Positions 32,323 through 41,433 of a stretch of 64,000 nt of DNA are shown piece after piece. Source of the DNA: Astrobacterium formosum (lineage in GTDB: Bacteria; Pseudomonadota; Alphaproteobacteria; Rhizobiales; Xanthobacteraceae). Positions within the stretch are counted from its first letter, which is position 1. The number at the start of each line of letters is the position of its first letter. The position numbers and the translations under genes are program-made. The stretch is taken from assembly GCA_030848545.1 (NCBI GenBank), contig JAVDCA010000011.1, positions 1 to 64,000 on the forward strand, read 5' to 3'. A model generated the notes under the pieces. It made no database searches. It was not told the origin of the DNA and worked only from the letters and a program-made list of their open reading frames with translations.

Positions 32323-34056
32323 ATGACCGTCGCCAGCCTTCCCGCCAGCGCCGCCGAAACGCCTATCCGCCTGCGGTTGCGGCGTCCGCGTCACCCGTTC
32401 GCGACCGCCATCATGCTTGCCGTGGCTGCGCTGGTGGCGATGCCGGTCGCCGGCCTCATCGCCATCGCGGCGGACGGCGACGCCGACATCTGGGGCCACC
32501 TCCTCGCCTATGTGCTGGCGCCGGCCTTCGTCGACACCGCTCTCCTGCTCGCCGGTGTCGCCGTCGTGACCGTCCTCACGGGCGTCGGCACCGCCTGGTT
32601 GGTGACGGCTTTCGAGTTTCCCGGACGCAATGCGCTGTTGTGGCTGCTGCCGCTGCCGCTGGCGATCCCGACCTATATCGTCGCTTATGTGTATGTGGAC
32701 CTGTTGGACGCGTGGGGGCCGGTGCAGGTCCTGCTGCGGGGCGTGACCGGATGGACGAGCCCGGCCCAATACTGGTTTCCGAGCGTGCGCTCGCTCGGAG
32801 GCGCCATCCTGCTGATGGGGTTCGTGCTCTATCCTTACGTCCATCTCGCCGCCCGCGCCATGTTCCAGACCCAGAACGCGGCCCTCGTCGAGATCGCCCG
32901 CACCATGGGGGCGCGACCCTGGCGCGTCGCCCGCGACGTCACGCTGCCGCTCGCCCGTCCGGCCATCGTCGCCGGCCTGACCTTGGTGCTCCTCGAAGCC
33001 CTCAACGACATCGGGCTGTGCGAATATCTCGGCGTGCGCACCCTGACGATGTCGATCTTCACCACCTGGCTCAATCGCGGCAGCCTGCCCGGCGCCGCGC
33101 AGATCGCCTTGATGCTGCTCCTCCTCGTGGCCGCCCTGATCGGGATCGAGCGGCACGCGCGACGAAGCCGCCGCTACGCCACCGGCGACGCCAGTCCACC
33201 ACCGGCGCGCACGCGCCTGACCGGTGGCGGCGCCTTTCTGGCGGCAACCGCCTGCCTGCTGCCGGTCGCCCTCGGCTTCCTGGTGCCGCTCGCCTATCTG
33301 GTCGAACAGGCGGTGAGCCGGACCTTGCTGTTCGGCCTCGACCGCGATCTCGTGCGCCATGCCGCGACGACCGTCGTCCTGGCGGCCCTCGCCACGCTTG
33401 CAACCCTCGTGCTCGGACTGGCCCTGGTGAGCGCGACGCGGCTCCTGCGGCGGCCCTATGCCCAGGTCTGCCTGTCCGTCGCCGGCCTCGGTTATGCGAT
33501 CCCGGGCACGGTGCTGGCGCTCGGCCTGCTCTCGCCCCTCATCGCCATCGACCAGACCTTCGACCGGCTGGTGAGCGCCTTGACGGGGAGCGGCGTCGGG
33601 CTGCTGCTGGCCGGAACGGGCGCCGCCGTCGTCATCGCCTATGTGGTGCGTTTCCTCGCCATCGTGATCGGCCTCGCCAACGCCGCCTTCGGGCGCATCT
33701 CCACCGACCTCGACGACGCCGCCCGCAGCGCCGGAGCCCGCCCCGGCACCGTCGTGCTGTCGATCCATGCGCCGCTGGCACGAGCGGCACTCGCCGGGGC
33801 GGCGCTCCTGGTCTTCGTCGACTGCCTCAAGGAACTGCCGGCGACGCTGCTGCTGCGGCCTCTCAATGTGGAGACGCTGTCGACCTATCTCTACCAGTTC
33901 GCCACCCGGGGCAGCTTCGAGGACGGCGCCGTCGCCGCCCTCCTGATCGTTCTCGCCGGCATCCTGCCGGTCATTCACATCGTCAAGCTCGCGGATGCGC
34001 CCCATCGTCTCGGCAAGACGGCCGACGACGGCGCCGGCCGCCATCGAGCGCCTTGA
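32323..34056 (+). CDS. Iron ABC transporter permease (FbpB type, two fused halves)
   Basis: The inner-membrane permease of a ferric-iron importer. The 577-residue length reflects two fused permease halves with about twelve membrane segments. Each half has an EAA-type coupling loop: MGARPWRVARDVTLPLARPAIVAG in the first and SAGARPGTVVLSIHAPLARAAL in the second. PTYIVAYVYVDLLDAWGPVQ is typical of FbpB/AfuB. The ATG at 32323 starts MTVASLP, directly after the attenuator. The next gene is a CoA transferase; no ATPase (FbpC) gene follows, so the energising subunit must be elsewhere. Confidence 0.9.
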   Translation: MTVASLPASAAETPIRLRLRRPRHPFATAIMLAVAALVAMPVAGLIAIAADGDADIWGHLLAYVLAPAFVDTALLLAGVAVVTVLTGVGTAWLVTAFEFPGRNALLWLLPLPLAIPTYIVAYVYVDLLDAWGPVQVLLRGVTGWTSPAQYWFPSVRSLGGAILLMGFVLYPYVHLAARAMFQTQNAALVEIARTMGARPWRVARDVTLPLARPAIVAGLTLVLLEALNDIGLCEYLGVRTLTMSIFTTWLNRGSLPGAAQIALMLLLLVAALIGIERHARRSRRYATGDASPPPARTRLTGGGAFLAATACLLPVALGFLVPLAYLVEQAVSRTLLFGLDRDLVRHAATTVVLAALATLATLVLGLALVSATRLLRRPYAQVCLSVAGLGYAIPGTVLALGLLSPLIAIDQTFDRLVSALTGSGVGLLLAGTGAAVVIAYVVRFLAIVIGLANAAFGRISTDLDDAARSAGARPGTVVLSIHAPLARAALAGAALLVFVDCLKELPATLLLRPLNVETLSTYLYQFATRGSFEDGAVAALLIVLAGILPVIHIVKLADAPHRLGKTADDGAGRHRAP

Positions 34057-34166
34057 ACATTCCCGCGCGTTCGATATTTTCGGCGATCGACCGGGAAAAC
34101 CGCGGCACGTCCGGCTTCCGCCGGACGGCACGAAATACGTCAACACGGTCCTCAGCCGTGGAATAA

Positions 34167-34196
34167 CTGCCGATTGGCGCTTTGCGCAGTCGGCAG
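34167..34196. promoter_or_regulatory. Nested inverted repeat before scoA
   Basis: Outer arms CTGCCGA / TCGGCAG with inner GCGC-TTT-GCGC form a nested hairpin, about 50 bases before the scoA ATG. It may be an operator or an mRNA structure; nothing identifies which. Confidence 0.35.
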
Positions 34197-34244
34197 CCGA
34201 CCCGTTCTTGGCGGGGCGGACAACAACACGGAGCAGGGAGGCTC

Positions 34245-34973
34245 ATGAAGAAAGTCCATTCCGACGCGCGAAGCGCCCTTGCCGGCCTGTTGAAGGACGG
34301 CATGACCATCATGGCCGGCGGCTTCGGCCTGTGCGGGATTCCCGAGACCCTGATCCATGCGATCCGTGAGTCCGGCATCAAGGATCTCACGGTCGTATCG
34401 AACAATGCCGGCGTCGACGGCGCCGGCCTGGGATTGCTCCTGGAGACGCGCCAGATCCGCAAGATGATCTCGTCCTATGTGGGCGAGAACAAGCTGTTCG
34501 CCCAGCAGTTTCTCGCCGGCGAGCTGGAGATCGAGTTCAATCCGCAGGGCACGCTGGCGGAACGCATCCGCGCCGGCGGCGCCGGCATTCCGGCGTTCTT
34601 CACCCGCACCGGCGCCGGCACCGACATCGCCAAGGGCAAGGAAGAACGCGAGTTCGACGGCGAACGCTACATCATGGAGCGCGGCATCGTCGCCGATCTC
34701 GCCCTCGTGCACGCCTGGATGGGGGACCACGAAGGCAATCTCGTCTATCGCAAGACGGCGCGAAACTTCAATCCCATGATGGCGACGGCCGGCAAGGTGA
34801 CGGTCGCCGAGGTCGAGCATTTGGTGGAGCCGGGTGAGATCGATCCCGACCACATCATGACGCCGGGCGTCTACGTCAAGCGCATCATCCACGTCCCCGA
34901 CGCGGTGAAGCACATCGAGCAACGCACTGTGCGCAAGCGCGCGCCCGCCGCCACCGCCGGACAGGAGACCTGA
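34245..34973 (+). CDS. scoA: 3-oxoacid CoA-transferase subunit A
   Basis: With ScoB it transfers CoA from succinyl-CoA to acetoacetate or a similar 3-oxoacid. The 242-residue protein starts [12 protein letters not shown] and shows [15 protein letters not shown] (the glycine-rich CoA site), [21 protein letters not shown] and [12 protein letters not shown], all typical of the family I alpha subunit. [16 protein letters not shown] is the usual loop. The ATG at 34245 follows AGGGAGG; the longer frame to 34182 is unsupported. ScoB begins two bases after its stop, so the two are translationally coupled. A ketone-body or PHB-linked role is plausible but not proven. Confidence 0.93.
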   Translation: MKKVHSDARSALAGLLKDGMTIMAGGFGLCGIPETLIHAIRESGIKDLTVVSNNAGVDGAGLGLLLETRQIRKMISSYVGENKLFAQQFLAGELEIEFNPQGTLAERIRAGGAGIPAFFTRTGAGTDIAKGKEEREFDGERYIMERGIVADLALVHAWMGDHEGNLVYRKTARNFNPMMATAGKVTVAEVEHLVEPGEIDPDHIMTPGVYVKRIIHVPDAVKHIEQRTVRKRAPAATAGQET

Positions 34974-34975
34974 GC

Positions 34976-35629
34976 ATGCCCTGGACCCGCGAACAGATGG
35001 CGGAGCGCGCCGCCATGGAGCTGCGCGACGGCTTCTACGTCAATCTGGGCATCGGCATTCCGACGCTGGTGTCCAATTACATTCCGGACGGCATGACGGT
35101 TCAGCTCCAGAGCGAGAACGGCATGCTCGGCTTCGGCCCGTTCCCCTACGAGGGCGAGGAGGATCCCGACCTCATCAATGCCGGCAAGCAGACCGTGACC
35201 GAACTGCCCACCACGAGCTTCTTCTCCTCGGCCGACTCGTTCGCCATGATCCGCGGCGGCCACATCGATCTCGCTCTCCTCGGCGCCATGCAGGTGGCGG
35301 AGAACGGCGACCTCGCCAACTGGATGATCCCGGGCAAGATGGTCAAGGGCATGGGCGGCGCCATGGACCTGGTCGCCGGGGTGAAGAAGGTCGTCGTCAT
35401 CATGGAACATACCGCCAAGGACGAACCGAAGCTTTTGCACCGGTGCGACCTGCCGCTCACCGGCGCCGGCGTGGTCGACATGGTGATCACCGACCTGGGC
35501 GTTTTCACCATCGACAAGCGAGCCGGCGGCATGACCCTGATCGAAACAGCACCCGGCGTCACCGTCGAGGACATCGCCGCCAGGACGCAGGCCGCATTCG
35601 AGGTCGCGGACAACCTGAAGAGGCATTGA
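34976..35629 (+). CDS. scoB: 3-oxoacid CoA-transferase subunit B
   Basis: The catalytic beta subunit of the scoAB pair, 217 residues, normal length. [20 protein letters not shown] carries the conserved glycine-rich motif, and [13 protein letters not shown] contains the active-site glutamate (the SENG signature) that forms the acyl-CoA thioester. [29 protein letters not shown] and [20 protein letters not shown] are family hallmarks. The ATG at 34976 is two bases after scoA, with GGAGA just upstream in the end of scoA. Confidence 0.95.
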   Translation: MPWTREQMAERAAMELRDGFYVNLGIGIPTLVSNYIPDGMTVQLQSENGMLGFGPFPYEGEEDPDLINAGKQTVTELPTTSFFSSADSFAMIRGGHIDLALLGAMQVAENGDLANWMIPGKMVKGMGGAMDLVAGVKKVVVIMEHTAKDEPKLLHRCDLPLTGAGVVDMVITDLGVFTIDKRAGGMTLIETAPGVTVEDIAARTQAAFEVADNLKRH

Positions 35630-35733
35630 CGGGGTCGACTCCCGGCCACGAATAGGACACAGAACGCTAGCAGGTTGCGTCCCTGCCCTCGGACGGTATA
35701 GTCCGCCGAGGCCCAGAGAACCGTCGGATACCC

Positions 35734-37680
35734 GTGACTGTGGCCAACGGCATCAAGCGCCTTGGACTTGCCGTCCTGGCCGCTTTTGCGGTCGGGGCGA
35801 TCGCTCTCGGCATCGTCTCATTCCTCGTTTCGGCCGACACCGCCGGGGCGGCCGTGAAGGCCGAGCTCAAGACGGTGACGGGGCTCGAACCCGAACTTCT
35901 CGGGCCGGTGGCGGTGTCGTTCTTTCCGACCGGCTCGGTCGACCTGGGGCCCGTGCGGCTCGGCGTTGCTGGCCAGACCGAGCCGCTCGTGACGGCCGAA
36001 CGGCTGGTGGCGCGCCTGCGCGCCTTGCCGCTGCTCGCCGGCCGCATCGAAGTCTCCGATATCGTGATCGAGCAACCCCGCTTCGCGGTCGATATCGATC
36101 ACAATGGTGATTCAAACTGGGCGGCGGCGCTCGACTCCCTCGGCCGCGCCCTCGCGGCCACCGGCCATCGTTCCGGACGCGGCCCTGCCTTTTCCCAGAT
36201 CCACATCGCCAACGGCGTGATGGTAGTGCGCGACGCGCTGCACGACGTCATCGAGCATGTTTCGGGCATCGACATGGCCATCGCCTGGCCGGCCACCGCC
36301 AAGAGCCTCGATGCCACCGGCCGGTTCGCGTGGCGGGGCGAGACGGTGGAGACGAGCATCGGCTTCGGCGACCTTCTCTCGGCCGTGACCGGCCGAACTT
36401 CGAGCCTGAAGGTGCGCCTCGCCGGTGCGCCGATGAAGGTATCGTTCGACGGCGACCTCAGCTCGCGGCCGAGCCTCAAGGTGGACGGTGCGCTCGCCGT
36501 CGATGCCGTCTCGCTGCGCAGTGCCATGATCTGGACCGGCCAGAAGCCGCTGCCCGGCGGCGGCTTCGGGCGCTTCGCATTGCGGGCGAAGACCAACATC
36601 GTCGGCTCCAATGTCGCCCTGTCGGCCGTCAATCTCGCTCTCGACGGCAATGTCGCGGAGGGCGTGCTGAGCTATTCGGCCACCGGCCGGCGCACCTGGC
36701 AGGGCACGCTGGCCGTCGAAGCGCTCGACCTGACGCCCTATGTTTCCAACGCTCGGATCATGACCGGCAATACCCGCGACTGGGACCGCATGCCGATCGT
36801 GCTCGATGGCATGACGGGATTCGATCTCGACCTGCGCCTGTCGGCGGCCCGCGTGGCGATCGGCGAGGCCCGGCTCGGACGCACGGCGCTCGCCGCCAAT
36901 CTGCGCGCCGGTCGTCTCACGCTGACCATCGGCGAGAGCCAAGCCTACAAGGGCGTGATCACGGGATCGATGGTACTCGGCGCGGCTCCGATCGGCGCCG
37001 ACTTCAAATCCGAGCTCCAGCTCACCGATGTCGACCTCGACAGCTGCCTGTCGCAGTTGTTCGGAGTCCGCCGGCTCGAGGGCAAGGGCAACGTGACGGT
37101 GGCGCTCGACGCCACCGGCATCAGCATCATGGAAATGTCCCGCACCCTGAATGGATCCGCCAAGGTCACGGGGCGCCAGGGGGCACTCACCGGGATCAAT
37201 GTGGAGCAGTTGCTGCGCCGGCTCGAGCGGCGGCCGCTGTCGGGCTCGGGCGATCTGCGCTCCGGCCGCACACCCTATGACCGGCTCGCCGTCAAGCTCG
37301 TGGTCACCCAGGGCGCAATCACGGTCGAGGACGTCAGCATCGAGGGACCGACCGTCAGGCTCGGCATGGCCGGCGTCGGCTCGGTCCCGGCCCGCGAAAT
37401 CGACCTCAAGGGAACCGCGAGCCTCGTTCCGGCCGCCGCCGAGACGGCACCCACCTTCGAGCTTCCGTTCATGGTCCAGGGCTCGTGGGACGATCCCAGC
37501 ATGCTGCTCGACGCCCAGAGCCTGATCCGCCGCTCCGGCGCCACGGCACCATTGCTCGACGCCCTCCACAACCGCAAGACGCGTGATGCCGTCCGCTCGG
37601 CCATCGAGAAGATCACCGGCGCATCCCCTGCCCCTTCGCCCGGCGCGGATCAGGGTTCCTCGCCGGCGAGCAACCCGTAA
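35734..37680 (+). CDS. AsmA-family protein
   Basis: AsmA-like proteins are inner-membrane-anchored periplasmic proteins with long beta-rich repeats, linked to outer-membrane lipid homeostasis. The 648-residue protein has one N-terminal membrane segment (about 8-32), then ELKTVTGLEPELLGPVAVSF and PLLAGRIEVSDIVIEQPRF as in AsmA N-terminal domains. The C-terminal QLFGVRRLEGKGNVTVALDA, SRTLNGSAKVTGRQGALTG and LVVTQGAITVEDVSIEGPTV match the AsmA C-terminal region. The start is GTG at 35734. It appears monocistronic. The final 20 residues are Pro/Ser/Ala-rich. Confidence 0.85.
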   Translation: MTVANGIKRLGLAVLAAFAVGAIALGIVSFLVSADTAGAAVKAELKTVTGLEPELLGPVAVSFFPTGSVDLGPVRLGVAGQTEPLVTAERLVARLRALPLLAGRIEVSDIVIEQPRFAVDIDHNGDSNWAAALDSLGRALAATGHRSGRGPAFSQIHIANGVMVVRDALHDVIEHVSGIDMAIAWPATAKSLDATGRFAWRGETVETSIGFGDLLSAVTGRTSSLKVRLAGAPMKVSFDGDLSSRPSLKVDGALAVDAVSLRSAMIWTGQKPLPGGGFGRFALRAKTNIVGSNVALSAVNLALDGNVAEGVLSYSATGRRTWQGTLAVEALDLTPYVSNARIMTGNTRDWDRMPIVLDGMTGFDLDLRLSAARVAIGEARLGRTALAANLRAGRLTLTIGESQAYKGVITGSMVLGAAPIGADFKSELQLTDVDLDSCLSQLFGVRRLEGKGNVTVALDATGISIMEMSRTLNGSAKVTGRQGALTGINVEQLLRRLERRPLSGSGDLRSGRTPYDRLAVKLVVTQGAITVEDVSIEGPTVRLGMAGVGSVPAREIDLKGTASLVPAAAETAPTFELPFMVQGSWDDPSMLLDAQSLIRRSGATAPLLDALHNRKTRDAVRSAIEKITGASPAPSPGADQGSSPASNP

Positions 37681-37874
37681 CAGCCCTGACCTCCCTGTAG
37701 AATACCTCCGTTGACCGAAGCCGTCAGCGAACAGCCACCCTTTCCGTACGCGTTTTTGCAACGGCACCGAACGCGCCACGAGCGGCACCACCGCCGAGAT
37801 GGAAGCCCGGCGGCGATGAATTATGATCGCGCCAGGACGAATCAGTCGCCGCCGACTTCGGCGCCGGGGTCTGG

Positions 37875-38132
37875 ATGTTCGAGAGCCTGCTGCGCACCGT
37901 GGTCAAGATCGCCGTCGCTTCCTTGATCGTCGGCACGATCCTCGCCCATTTCGGCATCACCATCGACATGCTGGCGAAGGAGTTCGGGCTGTCGAGCGAG
38001 CGATTGTACGAACTCGTGCGGCAGATGTTCGCCTGGGCTCTGCCGAACATGCTGCTCGGCGCCCTGGTCATCCTGCCGATCTGGCTCATCGCCTATCTGA
38101 TGCGTCCGCCCGGCGGACAGAGCAGCGAGTGA
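37875..38132 (+). CDS. DUF6460-type small membrane protein
   Basis: An 85-residue protein with two hydrophobic segments: KIAVASLIVGTILAHFGITI (about 11-30) and FAWALPNMLLGALVILPIWL (about 51-70), separated by a helix KEFGLSSERLYELVRQM. The start ATG at 37875 and the MFESLLRTVVKIAVASL opening match the DUF6460 family found widely in Hyphomicrobiales; function unknown. It lies 194 bases after the AsmA stop and ends just before a repeat element. The ribosome site is weak. Confidence 0.78.
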   Translation: MFESLLRTVVKIAVASLIVGTILAHFGITIDMLAKEFGLSSERLYELVRQMFAWALPNMLLGALVILPIWLIAYLMRPPGGQSSE

Positions 38133-38139
38133 TAACCGA

Positions 38140-38305
38140 TTCCGCGAGACTGCCTCGGTATCGTGCCCCGGGCGCGCTGCAGCATGCAATGCTGCTGCGC
38201 AGAACCGGGGCCTTGCTCAGAGCCAGGCCCCGGTTCTGCGTCGCATCATTCGCAAAAGCTCATGCTGCGCCGCGCCCGGGGCACGAACCGAACTGATCAG
38301 TCGGA
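38140..38305. repeat. Dispersed repeat R1, full copy
   Basis: It starts TTCCGCGAGACTGCCTCGG, has inner GTGCCCCGGGCGCG, GCAGCATGCAATGCTGC and AGGCCCCGGTTCTG, and ends CGCGCCCGGGGCACGAACC with GAACTGATCAGTCGGAA. It is the inverse of the copy at 13482. It separates convergent genes. Confidence 0.88.
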
Positions 38306-38312
38306 AACAGTC

Positions 38313-39113
38313 TCATCTCCCCGGCAGGCCCGGAGCCGCCGCGCCGCGTTTGCTCAACAGCGACGCCATGACGATCGCCGTCGCCACCACCGCGACCAGG
38401 ACCGTACAGACCGCGTTGATCTCCGGCTTCACGCCGAGGCGGACCTCCGAATAGATGCGGATCGGCAGGGTGGTGGCGCCCGGCCCGGTGGTGAAGCTGG
38501 CGATGACGAGGTCGTCGAGGGACAACGAGAAGGCGAGCAGGAATCCGGCCGCGACGGCGGGAGCGATCAGCGGCAGGGTGACGCTGAAGAAGGTCCGCAG
38601 CGGCGGGCAGCCGAGATCCATCGCGGCCTCCTCCAGGCTGCGGTCGAAGTCGACGAGGCGGGACTGCACCACGATGGTGACGAAGCACATGGTGAGCGTC
38701 GTGTGCGACGCTGTGATGGTCGAAAATCCGCGGTCGACATCGGCGGCGACGAACAACAGCAGGAGCGACAGGCCGGTGATCACTTCCGGCATGACCAGCG
38801 GCGCATAGACCATGGCGGACAGGAGCATGCGGCCGCGGAAGCGGCCGAAGCGGGTGAGTGCCAGGGCCGCCATGGTGCCGAGGATGGTCGCGAGCGTCGC
38901 CGACGCCAACGCGATGGCGAGCGAATTCAAGGTCGCGGCGAGCAGATCCCGGTCGTGGAGAAGGACCGCATACCAGCGCGTCGACCAGCCACCCCAGACC
39001 GTGACCAGCCGAGAGTCGTTGAAGGAGTAGATCACCAGGATCGCGATGGGCAGGTAGAGGAAGGCGAGGCCGAAAGCGAGCGTGGTGAGATTGAAGACGG
39101 ACAGGCGGCGCAT
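38313..39113 (-). CDS. potI: Polyamine ABC transporter permease (PotI/PotC type)
   Basis: A 266-residue inner-membrane permease for a putrescine/spermidine-type importer, with about six membrane segments. It shows MVYAPLVMPEVITGLSLLLL, then the EAA loop EEAAMDLGCPPLRTFFSVTL and SLDDLVIASFTTGPGATTLP, a hallmark of PotC/PotI. It is the last gene of potGHI (minus strand), four bases after potH. The C-terminal KRGAAAPGLPGR tail is short and basic. No binding protein is adjacent. The R1 repeat follows. Confidence 0.9.
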   Translation of the reverse strand: MRRLSVFNLTTLAFGLAFLYLPIAILVIYSFNDSRLVTVWGGWSTRWYAVLLHDRDLLAATLNSLAIALASATLATILGTMAALALTRFGRFRGRMLLSAMVYAPLVMPEVITGLSLLLLFVAADVDRGFSTITASHTTLTMCFVTIVVQSRLVDFDRSLEEAAMDLGCPPLRTFFSVTLPLIAPAVAAGFLLAFSLSLDDLVIASFTTGPGATTLPIRIYSEVRLGVKPEINAVCTVLVAVVATAIVMASLLSKRGAAAPGLPGR

Positions 39114-39116
39114 GGA

Positions 39117-40040
39117 CTAGCGTCCCTCCTCGAAACGGCGGACCTGCATGCGCTCGTAGGCGCCGATCGGAACGAGCAGCACGCACAAGAGGACGACGGC
39201 GATCGCGGATGCGACCGGCCAGTCCTTGTTGGCGAAGAACTCGCTCCACAGCGTCTGCCCGATCATCATCTGCCCGGAGCCGCCGAGCAGGTCCGGGATG
39301 ACGAACTCGCCGGAAATCGGGATGAAGCACAGAAGCCCGCCCGCCACCACGCCCGGGAGCGACAACGGCAGCGTGATCGCCCAGAACGCCTTGAAGCGCC
39401 GGCAGCCGAGGTCGGCGGCGGCCTCGAGCAGGCTGTCGTCCATCTTCTGCAGGGTGGCGTAGAGCGGCAGGACCATGAAGGGCAGATAGGAATAGACCAT
39501 GCCGACATAGATCGCCGCGTCGGTGGCGAGCCAGGTGGTCGGCTCGTCGATGATGCCGAGACGCACGAGCGCCTGGTTCAACAGGCCGTCGCGCTGCAGG
39601 ATGTTGATCCACGCATAGACACGGATCAGGAGCGAGGTCCAGAACGGCAGCACCACCAGCATGACCAGCACTGCCTGCAGCCGCGCCGGCGCGCGCGCCA
39701 TGGCGTAGGCGAGCGGATAGCCGATCAAGAGGAGAAGCGCGGTCGAGACCGCGGCGATCTCCAGGCTGCGCAGATAGGAGGCGATGTAGAGCGTATCCGA
39801 ACCGATGAGCACGAAACTGTCCGCCGACAGTCCGTCGAGGAAAGCCCGAGCCCCTTCCCAACCGGCGGCGAGGTCGAGCACGGGCGTATAGGGCGGCTGG
39901 GCAATCGCCGTCTGCGACAGGCTGATCTTGAACACGATCAGGAACGGCAAGAGGAAGAGCGCGAACAGCCAGGCGTAGGGCGCAATTACGACAAGTCGCG
40001 CCCCCCAACCCTTCCCTGCCCCGCCAAACGCCGACACCAC
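39117..40040 (-). CDS. potH: Polyamine ABC transporter permease (PotH/PotB type)
   Basis: The second permease of the polyamine importer, 307 residues, about six membrane segments. LPFWTSLLIRVYAWINILQR is the PotB/PotH signature, and EAAADLGCRRFKAFWAITLP is the EAA coupling loop; IPISGEFVIPDLLGGSGQMM is also family-specific. There is no in-frame ATG near the N-terminus: GTG at 40040 or the next GTG at 40037, which is better spaced from AGGAG, is the start. The gap to potG (199 bases) is filled by an R2 repeat, so the operon may be split at mRNA level. Confidence 0.9.
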   Translation of the reverse strand: MVSAFGGAGKGWGARLVVIAPYAWLFALFLLPFLIVFKISLSQTAIAQPPYTPVLDLAAGWEGARAFLDGLSADSFVLIGSDTLYIASYLRSLEIAAVSTALLLLIGYPLAYAMARAPARLQAVLVMLVVLPFWTSLLIRVYAWINILQRDGLLNQALVRLGIIDEPTTWLATDAAIYVGMVYSYLPFMVLPLYATLQKMDDSLLEAAADLGCRRFKAFWAITLPLSLPGVVAGGLLCFIPISGEFVIPDLLGGSGQMMIGQTLWSEFFANKDWPVASAIAVVLLCVLLVPIGAYERMQVRRFEEGR

Positions 40041-40076
40041 ATGCTCCTACTGTTTCGAGTTCGAACGAACTTCGTG

Positions 40077-40212
40077 GTCATTCCGGGGCCCGAGCCATAA
40101 GCGCGTTAACGCGCGTCTTCGACGCGCTATGGCGAGGGAACCCGGAATCCATAACTCCGGATCGTGGCTATGAATTCCGGGCTCCGGCCTTCGGCCGGCC
40201 CCGGAATGACGA
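40077..40212. repeat. Dispersed palindromic repeat R2, copy 3
   Basis: It starts GGTCATTCCGGGGCCC and ends GGCCCCGGAATGACG, with the GCGTTAACGCGCGTCTTCGA and GACGCGCTATGGCGAGG interior seen at 996-1144. It lies inside the potGHI operon, between potG and potH. Confidence 0.82.
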
Positions 40213-40239
40213 AGCAAATCGTGTCCCTGTGACATGGCG

Positions 40240-41358
40240 CTATTTCGTCAAGAGCAGTGCCGCCTCGGGCGGCCACGACAGCCAGACCGGCTGGTCCGGC
40301 ACGATGTCGCGCTCGCTGCCGCGACGCGCATTGGCGAGCGAGGCCCGCATCACGGAGCCGTCGTCCAGTCGCACCTTGTAGATCGACATGTCGCCCAGAT
40401 AGCCGATATCGACGACGCGCCCGGCGACGTGATTGAGGCCGCCGCCGAGCGGCGGCGTGAGCGCGATGCGGATCTTCTCCGGCCGCACCGCCATGAACGC
40501 CTGTGCGCCGGCGTCGGCGACGCCTCCGACGCTGAAGCGCCGTCCGGCGGCAGTCTCCAGCACCGCATGATCGCCGGTCTGGGACACCACCACGGTCTCG
40601 ATGATGTTGATGTCGCCGATGAATTCGGCGACCCAACGCGAGTTCGGCTGCTCGTAGAGGTCCGCCGGCGGCGACACCTGTTTGACGTGCCCATGGTCCA
40701 TCACCGCGATGCGGTGCGCCATGGTCATCGCCTCCTCCTGGTCGTGGGTGACGATCACGAAGGTGGTGCCGAGGCGGGCCTGCAGGTCCATCAGTTCGAA
40801 CTGGGTCTCTTCCCGCAGCTTCTTGTCGAGGGCGGCAAGCGGTTCGTCGAGGAGCAGCACCTTGGGGTGCTTGGCGAGCGAACGGGCGAGCGCTACCCGC
40901 TGCCGCTGGCCTCCGGAGAGCTGGTGGGGCTTACGGTGGGCGAACCGCTCGAGCTTGACCAGGGCCAGCATCTCGGCGACGCGGGCGTTGATCTCGCCCT
41001 TGGGCAGGCGGTCCTGCTTGAGCCCGAACGCCACATTGGCGGCGACCGTCATGTGCGGGAACAGGGCGTAGCTCTGGAACATCATGTTGACGGGCCGTCG
41101 ATAGGGCGGCACGCCGTCGATATTGCGGCCTTCGAGAAGAATGGCGCCCGCATCGGCTGCCTCGAAGCCAGCCAGGAGGCGCAGCAAGGTGGTCTTGCCG
41201 CAACCGGACGGCCCCAGAAGGGCGAAGAATTCCCGTTCGTAGATGTCGAGGCTGAGGCGATCGACCGCGGTCACGTCGCCGAAACGCTTAGTGACCGCGT
41301 CGAAGCGAACCAAAGGTTGCTGGCTCGGATCCGCCCAGGGCGCAAAGCCGCGCTTCAT
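40240..41358 (-). CDS. potG: Polyamine ABC transporter ATPase (PotG/PotA type)
   Basis: The ATPase of the polyamine importer, 372 residues. Walker A is GPSGCGKTT, the signature is LSGGQRQRVALARSLA and Walker B LLLDEPLAALD, then VTHDQEEAMTMAHRI with the switch histidine. RPVNMMFQSYALFPHMTVAAN is the polyamine-type Q-loop. The C-terminal about 120 residues form the TOBE regulatory domain (EFIGDINIIETVVV, FMAVRPEKIRIAL). It heads potGHI on the minus strand. The ATG at 41358 starts MKRGFAPWADP. Confidence 0.93.
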   Translation of the reverse strand: MKRGFAPWADPSQQPLVRFDAVTKRFGDVTAVDRLSLDIYEREFFALLGPSGCGKTTLLRLLAGFEAADAGAILLEGRNIDGVPPYRRPVNMMFQSYALFPHMTVAANVAFGLKQDRLPKGEINARVAEMLALVKLERFAHRKPHQLSGGQRQRVALARSLAKHPKVLLLDEPLAALDKKLREETQFELMDLQARLGTTFVIVTHDQEEAMTMAHRIAVMDHGHVKQVSPPADLYEQPNSRWVAEFIGDINIIETVVVSQTGDHAVLETAAGRRFSVGGVADAGAQAFMAVRPEKIRIALTPPLGGGLNHVAGRVVDIGYLGDMSIYKVRLDDGSVMRASLANARRGSERDIVPDQPVWLSWPPEAALLLTK

Positions 41359-41433
41359 TCCGAAAAATCCAATCGGTCCATCCCCCTACCGTTTCTTTGA
41401 TGAAGACGGTTCGGGAATTGATCAACCAGATTT

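Noticed and set aside
31084..34146. A 1020-codon open frame on the minus strand opposite the iron transporter genes
   Set aside because: It is the antisense of clearly homologous plus-strand genes; its composition is arginine, glycine and histidine rich and no motif is recognisable. Long antisense frames are expected at this GC content.
38163..40100. A 645-codon plus-strand frame starting in the R1 repeat and running opposite potHI
   Set aside because: The first part is repeat-derived (RARGTNRTDQSE-type) and the rest is antisense to two clear permeases.
41403..41433. TTGATCAA at 41418-41425 as an FNR site
   Set aside because: It is a contiguous 8-bp palindrome lacking the four-base spacer of FNR/FixK boxes.
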